The notes under the pieces: model-generated
Databases searched by the model: none
What the model was told of the DNA's origin: nothing
What the model saw: the letters and a program-made list of their open reading frames with translations, nothing else
Shown here: positions 13,791-25,984 of the stretch, one piece after another
How positions within the stretch are numbered: position 1 is the stretch's first letter
How the letters are laid out: each line of letters opens with the position of its first letter
From: Brugia malayi
Taxonomy: Eukaryota; Nematoda; Chromadorea; Rhabditida; Onchocercidae
NCBI RefSeq assembly: GCF_000002995.4
Contig: NW_025062479.1
Span: 5,821,221-5,885,220, forward strand
DNA: 64,000 bases
Reading direction: 5' to 3'
Position numbers and translations under genes: made by a program

Positions 13791-16268
13791 GATACCTCCT
13801 TGGTTTCACCACATTATAATAATGATGGATATTAACCGATGTGATATTAGTTGGAATAAATTTCAGTTTACATTTCTATACTGCCAACTTCATCTAAAAC
13901 GAGCAACTGTGAATGGGCAACTCCATGAAAATGGGAACCATTAAACAAGAAATTTGCAGAAATGGGTATATAGACTTTTAAAACCAGTAGAAGTGTCCGC
14001 AAACATGTCAAAGATATCCGTGGAGTTCAATAATGATTGTTTATCATTTAGTAAAGTTTCATGATATTCATTTCATTCATTTAAACACTTCATTTTTTAC
14101 TTGATTTTGCTTATTTTTTTAAAATACCATCTGATTAGTACATGTCACTACTGCAAGGATGGGAACTTTTCCCTCTGAGACGCCCATGAAACAAATATAA
14201 ACTTATGATATGAGGAAATAATAAATTCAGACATTAAATTGTAACACTAAATTAGATCAGAAAAATTGCAAAGACGGAAAATTACAGCAAGTTAGAGGAA
14301 ACTTTCACCAATAACTATATAAACCCAAGCCTATAACAACTCTTCATTAAGACATCAAATTGGAAAATTAGAATGATTCACGAGAAAATACCTCGAATAT
14401 GAAAAAAAAGTCTCTCACTATCAAAAATATAAGGAAACTGACAATTTTTGAAAATTTTCACAAAAACAGTAGAATGTTCAATGCGCCAAAGCTTCAAAAT
14501 CACCGTTGGCAAAAATTTTAATTCTTACCAGAAATTTTAGCTTTTTTCTCATAGTTTTCAATACGCTAATCATTTTATTCTATGCAATTCTTAATTCTCA
14601 TTGATTTTCAGGAAAACTCTAAAGCAAATATTAACACGTCTTACAGCATGTTTGTTTTGTTTCAATAGCAAATGCTAAGTTACAAATTAGATAGATAATT
14701 AAACCAGTCAACTTGATACACTTCTTAATTCTGTTCTGCTCCCAATTCATGCGACCGAAATAGACACCTACATATATTGAATTTGCTTTACCTGTGATCT
14801 ACCTGAAACCAGCATAAGTCCTTCCTCTGTCTTTGCTTTTTATCTCTTTATTATCCCTTTTCATACCCACCCACTGTTCCATATCCACTTATTCCGTTTT
14901 AATTTGATGTCACATCTTCTCCGTACATTCAGATGAATAAAGAAGTTAAAAGGGACCAACCCATATTCCTCCTCTTTTTCGACTTTTTCATTTTATCCTT
15001 ATTTTGAGTTTTATTGGAATGAAGTTTAAGTTGTTTCGCGTCGAGTGTTAATCCTGTCAAGAAATTTCCTTATTTTTATGAAACATTTCTTGAAATTCTA
15101 TACGAAAAAACTTCGGTAAACCAAGAAAACTAGATGTTTTAGCTTCTCTCTGCTCTGATTATATGCACAAAAGCAGCCTTTTGTGCCAGCTGATATAACT
15201 GAGACATGACTTCACATTACTACCCATCTTAAAATAAATTAGGTTCATATTCAGACACAAACCTTATATGATTCAATTACTTTTTGTATGTTATTGTGCA
15301 CAATTCCAAAAACTTTATTCTATAACAATTCCACATCAAAATGTATCTTCTCGCAGCATATTTAAATGGTTATGTTGATAAAAGTTAGCTCGGTTAACAA
15401 TCCGTTAACTGTCTCGAACAAAACATTTTGAAGAGCTTATGGAATTCAGAAATTAGAAATGTGCATGACAGCGTACAGAAAGTAATTGAATCCGATCGAC
15501 TCACTATATGAAAGCGTACAGAGCATACTCCCCACAAAAATTTTGATTATGAATTTGAAAATCAGTCTTTTGAGTTGGTTCCAAAAAAACGAGTAGTGAG
15601 AAAACAAACCTACCTAACTTTTGAAAAGACTGCACAATGTAATATTTTTGAAGTGGATTTTAAAAACAGAAGCACAGAAAATTCCACTTTAGTGAAAACT
15701 GCTTTTTTTCGCTAGGCAAGCAAATTGGATGCATTTGTAATTCGCAAGAATAGATCAGTCGTTTCAATTTACACGGATACCATATTCACCATTTCTCCAT
15801 TGGAAAAGGCTGAGCTAGATTGCTATGCTCATTGATCAATAAGCACATGAATTCACCGGAATTAAATCTTTCGTTTTCTCCTATGCTCTTTTTCCTTAGT
15901 TTTAGGCAACCAGCTTGCTCCAGGATTTTGTCTTATCATTCAACAAATTCCCAGATTACCACTGATTTCGAATGAGATAATACTTTTAGGTCAACGTTTC
16001 AGCGATTACCGTGTTGATAGGGTCAGCATTTGTCTGCTCTTTTTTAATAGTTTAGGTCCTATTCAACGTCTATTTTACAGATTACCAATGGTATATTCAT
16101 TAACTTTGTCACAATAGATGATCCGCAATAATCTTACTGAATCTTATGTTTTGATCTTGCTATAGAGATTACAATATTGCAGTAAAAAACAAAAAAAAAA
16201 AAAACGAAATGAGGTTAAGTTTCATTTGAAATATTCCTACCAACTTTGAATTATCACGAGCAATTTAA
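13791..16268. other. Intergenic, no gene seen
   Basis: Upstream of the LPR gene. AT-rich, with short homopolymer runs and no open frame with recognisable or coding-like composition. It may hold the LPR promoter, but no motif was identified. Confidence 0.4.
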
Positions 16269-16466
16269 TTAGTGATACTCATCCTTATGGAAGAAAATTT
16301 TCTTATCACTTTCACCCATTAACGAGTAATTTTTGTGACCACGGTGCTCATTACGGTGTTCTTCCATTCGACACTCACTAAGAGTGAGATAGCGTCGCAG
16401 TATACACCGCAATAAGTATCGTAACGCTTGTACGATTAATGGTTGAGTAAGGATATTTCTGACCAT
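16269..16466 (-). CDS. Possible small basic protein or exon of unknown function
   Basis: A 65-codon open frame that stands out from its AT-rich surroundings by more varied codons. The N-terminal third is hydrophobic/amphipathic (MVRNILTQPLIVQALRYLL). It is followed by an Arg/Cys-rich stretch and a charged tail with many His, Glu and Lys, ending HKDEYH before TAA. The bases before the ATG read TGTAAG, a possible acceptor, and the frame stays open a few codons further upstream, so it could be a terminal exon of an unseen gene. No family was recognised. It lies alone between the LPR gene and the SAP130-like gene. It could be a chance ORF. Confidence 0.3.
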   Translation of the reverse strand: MVRNILTQPLIVQALRYLLRCILRRYLTLSECRMEEHRNEHRGHKNYSLMGESDKKIFFHKDEYH

Positions 16467-17546
16467 CTTACATGTTTCGAAATTTTTATTTCTTTCATTA
16501 ATACTAAATTTTCTGTGAATGCAAAACCGCTAAGAATGAGAGCATTTTCACAAGAATATGAAACAAAGGTGACAACAATGTTAAGGATTGGAATAGGGAA
16601 AAGTAATCCACACTAGATGGAAAAACATGAGGGAACTGAATAGAGAACAACAGTACAAGTCAACAGCTCTAAAAGCCAAGAAAATAAACAAGAAAATAAA
16701 GTGCAAGTAAGAGATAGGTTTTGTGACGAAATTTCCAAATACAGAACGGAATGCCAAAACTTGCTCACTATTACTAGTTACAGATTGTTCAAGATTGGAA
16801 GTATTTTTCTTTGACAATAAACATGGAACACAAAGAAGTAACAACATCTATTGATAGAAGACATGGCTACCACAAAAACTATAAGACATTTTCGTACATA
16901 TGATAAAATAAAAAACACCGATACACCAACTCAAATACAATGCTACATCGATTTACATCAATTTAGTTCGTCTCTCCCAATCAAAGGCAAACAGAATTTA
17001 CAAAGCTCCTCACAATTTATGGTAACATAAACTGCAATAAATTTGGATTAAATACATAGGAAGAAACACCTTTAAAAATATATATGAAGTTAAAGATAGT
17101 AAACGGTAGATCTTGCGATGCATTTCCAGAAAGAAAATGATACAAAGACAAACACAAACTCCCTGACATAGACAAATTACAATTGCCGTTAAGTGATATT
17201 ATAGAAAATGTATGGTCATTGAGAATAACATGCATTTAACATCAAATAACACGATCCAAAGCTGCAATAAACACCATAAAAATACGAGATCATGTACTAT
17301 TGATTTCTCATGAAAATTATTGTGACTATTACTCCTGCTAAGAAAAATCAGCAATGAAACTTCACGCTACAAATGAACTAAGTGAAAAACATGCCATTTA
17401 GACTTGTAAAAATAAAATTAAATCACTAAATATGATGAATCAGGGTTAACAGTAAGGGCTTGGACATGCAGGGGCAGATTGCTTGAGACTTAAGTTTAAA
17501 ATATAAGTGAAAGTATCTAAAATGAAGACCGAAAACGATGATTAAT
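16467..17546. other. Intergenic / probable 3' flank of the SAP130-like gene
   Basis: AT-rich, no recognised gene. Minus-strand open frames at 16581-16847 and 17017-17235 are low-complexity Phe/Leu/Ser chance frames. Confidence 0.35.
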
Positions 17547-20500
17547 TCAGCTAGAACTCGCACCTCTATTTTCTCGATCGAACAGATCTGCTGTATAATC
17601 CCTGAACATTTTGATCGCTTTCACTGTCAACACCTCACTGATTCGCAGCGCATGTAACAGCGTGGCGAAATGCTCGCGTATGTATCGCCCGCGTGTTTGC
17701 ACATGTTCTAATAAACTATCATCATTTTGGGTAGGATCTAAGTAAGGCACTGTCACCGATGAACCAACATGACTTCCATCGCTTCCATTCCTATGCTGTG
17801 ATTCTTCATTCTTCAACTTTCCAGTAACAATTCCTGAATCTTCAGAAATTATTGCCGTAACATCATTACTCATTGCACTTCTATTTTCTATATTCATTGT
17901 TGTATTCTTCTTCAACAGACCACAGTCTGCACAGGACTGAATTGACATTTTCGCTGTTCCCAATCTTTGTCGTTGTCTATTATGCGATGGTTGCTCCTGA
18001 TCAACATATGCCGAATGTAATTCTTGTTGTGAGCAACGTTCATATCTAAATTATTCGAGCAGAAGTATCTAAAAAATTTAAGAGCTGCAGGATAGTTAAA
18101 TTAGTCCATCGTTCGAAAACACGTGAAAAAACAAAAATTAGTACGAAAAATATATTCAACTTACCGAAATGCTTTCATATCCATTCCAAATTCTTTCTTG
18201 AACATCGTATCCATTTCTGCAGCTGAAAAATGTGGCTCAAGATCCTCCAGCTTCGGCTCAGGAGTCGGAGATTTTTTTTTAGAATGTGTAACACTTCCGC
18301 GTTGACGACCGCGACCTCTACGTGACTGGCTTTTGCGCGCCCGTTTCATCCCTGACCGAAAACGTTTTGGTGGACGAATACATTTCTCCTTAAAGCCATT
18401 ATATGGTTCAAGAATGACTGGGTAAGTTGAAATTAGCTATGATGAATAAGCAGATCAGTGCCCGCACAGTCAATAGCTGGTAACTCCATTACAATTACGA
18501 AAAATGAGACCACCCAAAAACAAACATATGAGAAAGATGCCCTCTTCCAATAACCGAATCACAACATCATAACAAAGACTTGATCGATCTTAGTTTAATC
18601 CAAAAGTCATTATGTTCATCTAACATATATTTTATTACATGAACATTTCTATCCTCAAAAAAAAAAAAAACAGACCCGGAACAATTTGAGCGTATAATTC
18701 ATTGGAGGATGAAGCTTCATTGATATATTTGCATCATAGTTTTTTGAAGTTGGAATAATTTTCGGAGGAACTGCTTTAGTAAATGACAAAAGTCGACTTT
18801 GCCATTTTTCTTCTCGAACGCTTTCATTGTCGTAAGGCTGACAGTCCTTAAAAAAGTATACTATAATAACCTAAGACCAATAGTGGTGTGTCAATTAAAT
18901 CATAAAAAATGCAATAACACGTAATATAAAACTGCAAATAAATTATATATCCCAGAAAATTTTAGACCTGCATTCCTTCGCTGCTAAAAAAAACTTAATC
19001 TCATTAAAGTTACTGCAAGGTTAACGGCTATGGCAGAGTTCAGCGATCCACTTCGTGTTAGAATGACGATAATTATGAAAAAAATACCTCGAATTGATCT
19101 AACAATCACATCTTCAGCCCAAAACTACAAGAGTCCCTGATTCAAGTAAATTCATTAGAAGTAAACTAACTTCTTTGTGACCATTTATCAGTTCGACATA
19201 AGATGTAGGGTCACTGTATCTAACAAGATTAAGCATTTGTTTTGTCGCTTCATTTAAATTGTCATGTTCAGCCTTTCGCACGTCGGATAATCTCTGATGA
19301 ACTGCTCGCATATGACTGAAAATTCCTTTTTAAAAGACACAATTTACTACTAATTGTATTGAACTGATAGCCAAGTCCGGTCATCATATGCATAAACTTT
19401 TGGAATGAAGATGTGACGACTGAAAATTCTAACCATTTCTGGATCAGCCATGTGTAAAAGAGTAAAACCGAGGACGAAAAAAACCTGCTGTAATACGCAT
19501 TTTATGATATAGATACTACATTATGAAAGCAAGGTATGCAACAAACCTTAAAGAATGCAAAGTCCTCGAAAGATTTTTATCTCCTCCAACTCGTTTCTTT
19601 TTACGATTCAGTTCATTCTCAATATTCATAAAGAAAGCATCATCCGCATCTACAGCTTCTGGCTTCCTTTTTCTATTAAAAGTGTACTGGCTCATATTGT
19701 CATATAGAGCAACAACACTGTTTGAAGACTGAAACATAGGCTACTAACATAACTGCAATAACAATTACTATCAATACGAAACATAGGTAGAAAGACAACG
19801 ACTAAAAAATGCACTTAAAATCTAAAGAGAATACGACACCCAAAAATAAAATAACTGTCACAGGTCTAGACCTAAATTCGTTGAATACAAGAAGTGAACT
19901 CTAGTTTAAAAAATTACAAAACTGATATTGACCAGCATTAGATAACGAATAGCTCAGAATATAAGATTCATTGAATATTTCAATATGCTATAGGCTAAGA
20001 AAAAACTAGAACAGAAAGTCATGTTTCTTTATTCATGATGACATGTGGAACCCAACAAATCAACCAACACTAGAGGATGCAACACGCAAAGGTGCAAATG
20101 TCTTCAGTAATTGCAACACAATTCGACTTATGTTTACAAAATCGTCATTTTTCCTTTTACTAGATTTTCTGAAGAGAATGAAATGCTATACTTGAGGTAC
20201 AGAGTGAGATAGTTCAAAGACACCAAATCGGTCTGCAATTTTGATTTCGAACAAATGCTCATCTTTCTTTCTCCTTTTTCTTCCTAAATGCCATTGTTCA
20301 TTTCTTTCTTCTCTTCCTTCTGTAATATAATGCATGATTCCCCTTGATGTCAGTAATTTGGAACCAGTAAAAAACGAATCTTTAGTAACTGCTCAAGCAT
20401 TAAATCCAGAACAAGTTTATCACCTATATCATTTTCGACAACAACTTCAATGATTTCCGCTAGAACTTCTGCAACGGCTTGTAGCATTTCGGTTTCTGGA

Positions 20501-23500
20501 TCACGTCGACTCATGCAACCAAAAGACTGCACGCCACGAGATAACCTAACACCTGTTTGTATGCATCTCTGAGATGACGTATGGCCAGTTCCTACTAGGC
20601 GACTGTTCGCTCTATGTGTATAAATATCTAAAGCTTCTTCCAGATATTTGTAGACGTATACAGGTCCATTATCAACATTCTTCTCAAAAACATTATCAGA
20701 GGTTGACGGTGAACAAATCGGGTAATTTTCAAGGAATTTCTCTGCCTGCTTTTTGGCTGCCGTAAGTGAATAATCATCCAATGAAGCAACCTGTAAATCA
20801 TCCAAATTCTGGGCACCTAATATAATTCAACATTTAAAACCAATACATTAATATGTAATGGATTATTAACATAAGGAATTCTTGGGTACAAACCAAATGT
20901 GGATTTAGTTCAACATCGGCTGTTGCTGTGTGTTTTGTATTACGGAAATGTTCCTGTAACATCCAACGTTTCATATATATTCGTTTCATTATACGTTCGC
21001 AACCGGAAATGCGACCAAAACGTTGCCAACGGTCCTTTAAACCAGAACAGAGAAGCATTTGAGCAAAGACTTTGCGATTCTATAAAAATAAATATTTAAA
21101 TAAAAGTGGCTTTCCACCCTCACAAACCTAATATATATAAAGGTCATCGACAAATAGTTCACCTTATCCTGAACATAACAAAAACAACAGTTCCTTACTT
21201 TTTCATAAAATATGTAAAATTCTACAGCTTCTTTAGCATAAGTATATGCATAGATGTCCTTCTCTTAATCGTCTAACAGTCACCGATTATTATAACAAGA
21301 AATTTTAATCATATTAACCATCAAAAATACTGAAAGCATAAAACTTTCAAGTGGTTCGAATGCTACTAATTTTTCTGTCAGCGCCAAAAGTAGAAAACCG
21401 ATGAACGTAACTAATAAACTACTATATTAACCACTGAAAGCAACGAACTATTGCGTCTCATTAGAAGTTTTATACAATTACTACACCTGTTCAGTAAATT
21501 GACGACAATGGATTTCATTTTTACCACAATCATTTTGAATATTCGATGTGTCTCCCGATGTGATGACACTTTCTGATATAGTCGATCCAACAGCTTGTTT
21601 TGCCGTCACTGTTGCCTAAAACGTAAAACAAACATCAGATTATTGATATCTGAACAGTGAACTACAGACAAAATAACTAAGGGATATGCTTAGTGTAGCA
21701 AAAGAGCAGGTATAAATCACAAATAGTTTGAATTTCCCTCTGTCCTTTCCACTATTAAAAACAAAAGACTTACACGAGATAAGGTTTCATCTAAAATAGT
21801 TGATGGATCATTTCCATTTATCTTGTCCTCACCAAAAAAGCAAAATGTTGCTGATATATCACATGAACTGTGAAGAAACCGTTGATTGTTTGGGTAAGGA
21901 TTACTTGGGACAGTCATTTGTAACCTGTAAGAAAGTTTTGTAATTGTAGAACACAGAAAATGAGGGTGGAAGCAAACGAATTATTCAAGCTGCAACTAAA
22001 GGAAATGACATCAATCTACTTTTCGAATATTCCCAGTTGTTCATTATAAATCTAACACAAACTTCAATAGTTCCTTCCCTAAAATCGAACGATTAACTGT
22101 ATTACCGAATAACATACATGCAAAAAAAAAAAAAAAAAAAAAATTATTTGTTCCGAAGAAAATATTTGAAAGCATAAAGGAAACAGCTTTTACAAAACTG
22201 AACAAAAAAATCACCCAAATATATGACACATCAAGTACGCAGTATCCTCTATTTTCTGAACTTCTGCATCTTCCATCCATTTTTCGTTTGCCTGAGCTTC
22301 TATCGTTTTTGCATCTGCAGAGTTCATTTGTCCATACTGAAATGATGCCCGCTTTTCATCGACAAAACTACTCACCGGCCATGAATTGGAGTCCAGCTCA
22401 ACAGCTGGGATTCCTAATGCAGATAATTTATTCCGCGGAATTATCTGTAATTAATCAATTCCTTCCAAAAAATTATGTGTAAAATTTAAGCAAGGCATGG
22501 ATCTGAAGAAACTAGACGAGAGGACTAGACTTGATAAACTTCTTACGATACATATTAGTAAAAAATGGGAATTCTGAAATTAGTTTCAGGAGGTGAGGAA
22601 GTTAATGAAATTATGATAGCATTCGTTTAAAATAGTTCAAAATGGTAGCAAATATTTTACTAATAAACAATAAAGGCAAACTTTAGTTTTCTTCATCCTC
22701 TTCACCTTTGTATAACTGTCGGAATTATTCTGTTGGGGAATTGACGTTGAAACGCGCTGCTGAAACGACACCGTCCCTGTGCCATTATCTATGTGTACTC
22801 GACTGCGCCGTTTCGGCATTTTTTCAGGCACTGGATCTTCTACTCCTCTAAAAAAATTTTCCTGTATTTTGATTCACCTGAATTACCTCTAAAAGAACAC
22901 ATGCAAAATGCTGACAAATGATAAATTCTGAACACAACTTCGCTAAAAGAACTTGATGATCAAGCAGTCTGATGAAAACATGAAGCGCTAAACATTATTC
23001 CTGGATAACAGTCAAAAGGAATGATTTAGCACTATGACAGGAACTACTATGTTGTTTTGGAAGGCATGTATCACTAATATAGCAAACATACCGTGATTCA
23101 CAGTTAAGATCTGCAGATTTCCAAGTCAGTTCATCTTTCACAGTAACGAAGGAGTCTCCAACAACCCGTTCAGTACTTATAAGTAACTGAAATATTTAAT
23201 AAAAACCTTATTCAGAAATTTAAATATGAGACCAGAGAAATAAACCACACCTTCATTTTTTCCGTATTCGTGCACTCGAAATTTTGCTTTCTCAGTCTTT
23301 TTCGTGGTGATACTTCCACGGCTCCAGCAACCGCAACCTTAGATACAATATTAATTACGAATAAACAAATTTGTGATAATTCATGGATACTAGAACATTT
23401 ATTCTAAAAAAATGCAATCTGTCTAACCTGATCTGAAAAGTTCTTCGTGTTTTGCACAATGTTGCCAATGAGTAGAGCAGGCGTTTTCCTAGCAAAAATT

Positions 23501-25984
23501 CCACGAGTATCAGGTGATATACACGGTGCTCCACTCAGTATACGACTGTCTGTAGCGTTCGTGCGTTTGAAACACATTAAACTGAAAATGAAATAGAAGA
23601 TATTGAATGACACATAAGGATGAGCTCCTGCAACAATTAAAAGTTGAAGGAAAAAACTCGCCTTGAATTGTCTTTTACTGCAGTTAAGGGGGACGCCACA
23701 ACTTCCTGATATGGGTTTGCATGAGCTTCCGCAACAATTAAGCGACGCACTGCAGAGAGAGGGCCTGAAAAAACCGTGAACACGTCAAGAAATACAGAAA
23801 GCTTCATATAAAATGGAAGTAGTGAAAATATGAATATTTCGTAGAATGTCTCAAAATAGCCACTATAAAATCTTTTGTTTTAAACTCTTTTACTATAACA
23901 TCAAGTTACTGTACTTGAACTCTTTCACTGAAACATCAAGTTACCTGATTCGCGGTTTTTGCGCAAAATAGTAGGTCGCGCACTCGGTCCAGGGTAGGAG
24001 GTACCAACTATGCCATCATGCTGTCCTGCCGAAATAGGAATACCTGTATCATGCAGTGTAGTAATAGACGCAGTAGAGGCAGTAACAGGTGCAGAACACG
24101 TTATGTTTACAGTTGGTGCGGGTATCATGACAGGTTTCACATCCGCTCTTTCATCAGAAATACGTGTTACTACTTTCGCACCACGCAAGAAGTCCTGAAC
24201 CGAATTTTATAAAATAGAGAGAAGTAAATTTTTTAAAAGAAAGAAAAATTTTTGTCTTTCCCCATCCTTCTGTCCAGTATATAAAACTTGCAGCTTCCTT
24301 AGCAGATGTTAGAAGCTAATTTATGCTCTAGGGATGTACAAATATTGTTTGCAATAAAAATACTCATTAGAAAAACAACTTCTAAGACGCATCAAATAAG
24401 ATAATGAAAAGAAGACGCTGCGTTCCTCAGCAGCTAATACTTGCTTACAAGCTAGAATTACTGAGATAATACGAAACGTACCGCACTGCTTACAACTGGA
24501 TTAACTCGAATAGAACCTCGAACCGGTATATCACTAACACCAACAACACTTCGACCAGATGACAAATAACGACTTGAAAAGGATGAAATGAATATACTAA
24601 ATTATCTGATTCTCAGACTAGAATACTATATAACGAAAGCAAAAGAAAAGTTCTACTGGAAAAACATATGCTATAAAAATCTAAATACATGGATTCTAGT
24701 ACAATTAAATCAACTATGAAAAACAATTACAAAATATGAACTTCAGGTAGAATGTCATACCGTGAATCGATATTCCCACAGTTTGCAAAAGCGGCTGGAG
24801 AAGACCGAACAGCGCGTGATTCCTCCAATTCTCGAGCACGTGGCGATAAAGGAAGAACAGGTTGCTGTGCACCTGCTAAATGTAAATTATGTTGCTGCTG
24901 AAGATATACAGTCGTCATAGGGCTACCACTTAACTGGGCAATGTCATCTAAAAATAAACATTACTTAAGAAAAAAAAGAACGACCAAGTAAGTATACGAT
25001 GTATACGAATGTGATGCCATACCATTATTGATAACATATTAGCACTAAAATGTTCAAATTGACAGCCACTTCAAAATTTTCAAAGCATTACAGAAAACCC
25101 TACTACAAAGAAAAAAAAAAACCTCAGCTTGCTTTAAGCCATCATTTTGATGATGAAACGACAGCATCTTTTATACAAATCCTAAACTTCCTTAGAAGAT
25201 GTTGCACATTTTCTTTTTTCTTTTTTGACAGAAATTCATTCCACAGTTACGAAAAACACAATCATCGCCTAAACTAACATGATTTCAAAAAGGAATGGGC
25301 AGCTCCAACTGGACGTATGGTAACTAATTTAGAACGACCAGGAACAGCAGCGGCGCACTGGGGAACAGAAGAAACTGTTGTTCCATAATGTACCACTTTT
25401 TGACTACCATTTGAACAACCTGCTGGAAATGGCGCATTTGCTTGGCTCCTTATGTACGTCTATAAATAAAAGTGCTTACCTAACAAACTCTACATAATAA
25501 ATAATACACACTGAGGAAAAAATGCAATAAGCCCGCTTCATATAATAAGGACAACAAATTCAAACTAGTGATCCTCTAGAAATATAGGAACTAACCTTCA
25601 TAAATTGACGTGAATTCTGCTGCAAAGCAATACTCGGCACAACTGGAGTAATTCGAGCTATGGGAACATTAATTGACTGTTGAAAGAAACGTCGACCATC
25701 TCTCTTAAAATTGAGAAAGGAATATTTAAGCATTCGATAACTGAAAAAGCTTAATCATCTGTATGAGCAGAAATTGTGAAAAAAGCAAACAAAATATATT
25801 AGACTTACTCTTTCCACTTCGTCAACAGACGGCATTGTCTCATCGCAAGTTAAATCTGAAACTATAATAATAATAATAACGTGCCACGACCACGCCAACT
25901 TTGCAATATCAATTTTGTAGTATGAAGGTCAAGTTTGTCTGAAAGAAAATCGAAGACACAATTTTTGAACTTACCACGAGACAT
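17547..25984 (-). CDS. SAP130-like (Sin3A-associated) nuclear protein with a long unrecognised C-terminal half
   Basis: About 18 minus-strand exons can be joined with matching phases from an ATG at 25984 (MSRDLTCDETMPSVDEVER across the first intron), 46 bases after a likely trans-splice acceptor at 26031, to a stop at 17547. The N-terminal part (25984-22680) is Ser/Thr/Pro/Ala-rich and holds two motifs in the order found in vertebrate SAP130: PGPSARPTILRKN near 23960 (vertebrate PRPSILRK) and VSPRKRLRKQ near 23300 (vertebrate SPRKKPRKQ). SAP130 is a subunit of the Sin3 histone deacetylase corepressor in the nucleus. From about 22450 on, the exons encode acidic and helical segments (NEKWMEDAEVQKIED; RWQRFGRISGCERIMKRIYM; a large exon at 20350-20805), a basic segment near 19600 (RKRKPE, NRKKKRVGG), a helical part at 19114-19312 (LSDVRKAEHDNL, HKEVSLLLMNLLESG), an Arg-rich nuclear-signal-like stretch near 18340 (MKRARKSQSRRGRGRQRG) and a 138-codon last exon. 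The vertebrate SAP130 C-terminal domain is not clearly matched. Stopping at 19114, or two adjacent genes, are real alternatives. Confidence 0.55.
22120..22142. repeat. Poly(A) tract in an intron
   Basis: About 22 consecutive A on the + strand (T in the sense of the SAP130-like transcript), between the exon that ends TTTGG and the next exon downstream. Simple low-complexity DNA, prone to length variation. Confidence 0.8.

Noticed and set aside
18161..18305. Plus-strand open frame opposite the Arg-rich exon of the SAP130-like gene
   Set aside because: Shadow of the minus-strand exon, which joins its neighbours in phase.
22290..22482. Plus-strand open frame of 64 codons
   Set aside because: It is antisense to two phase-consistent exons of the SAP130-like gene.
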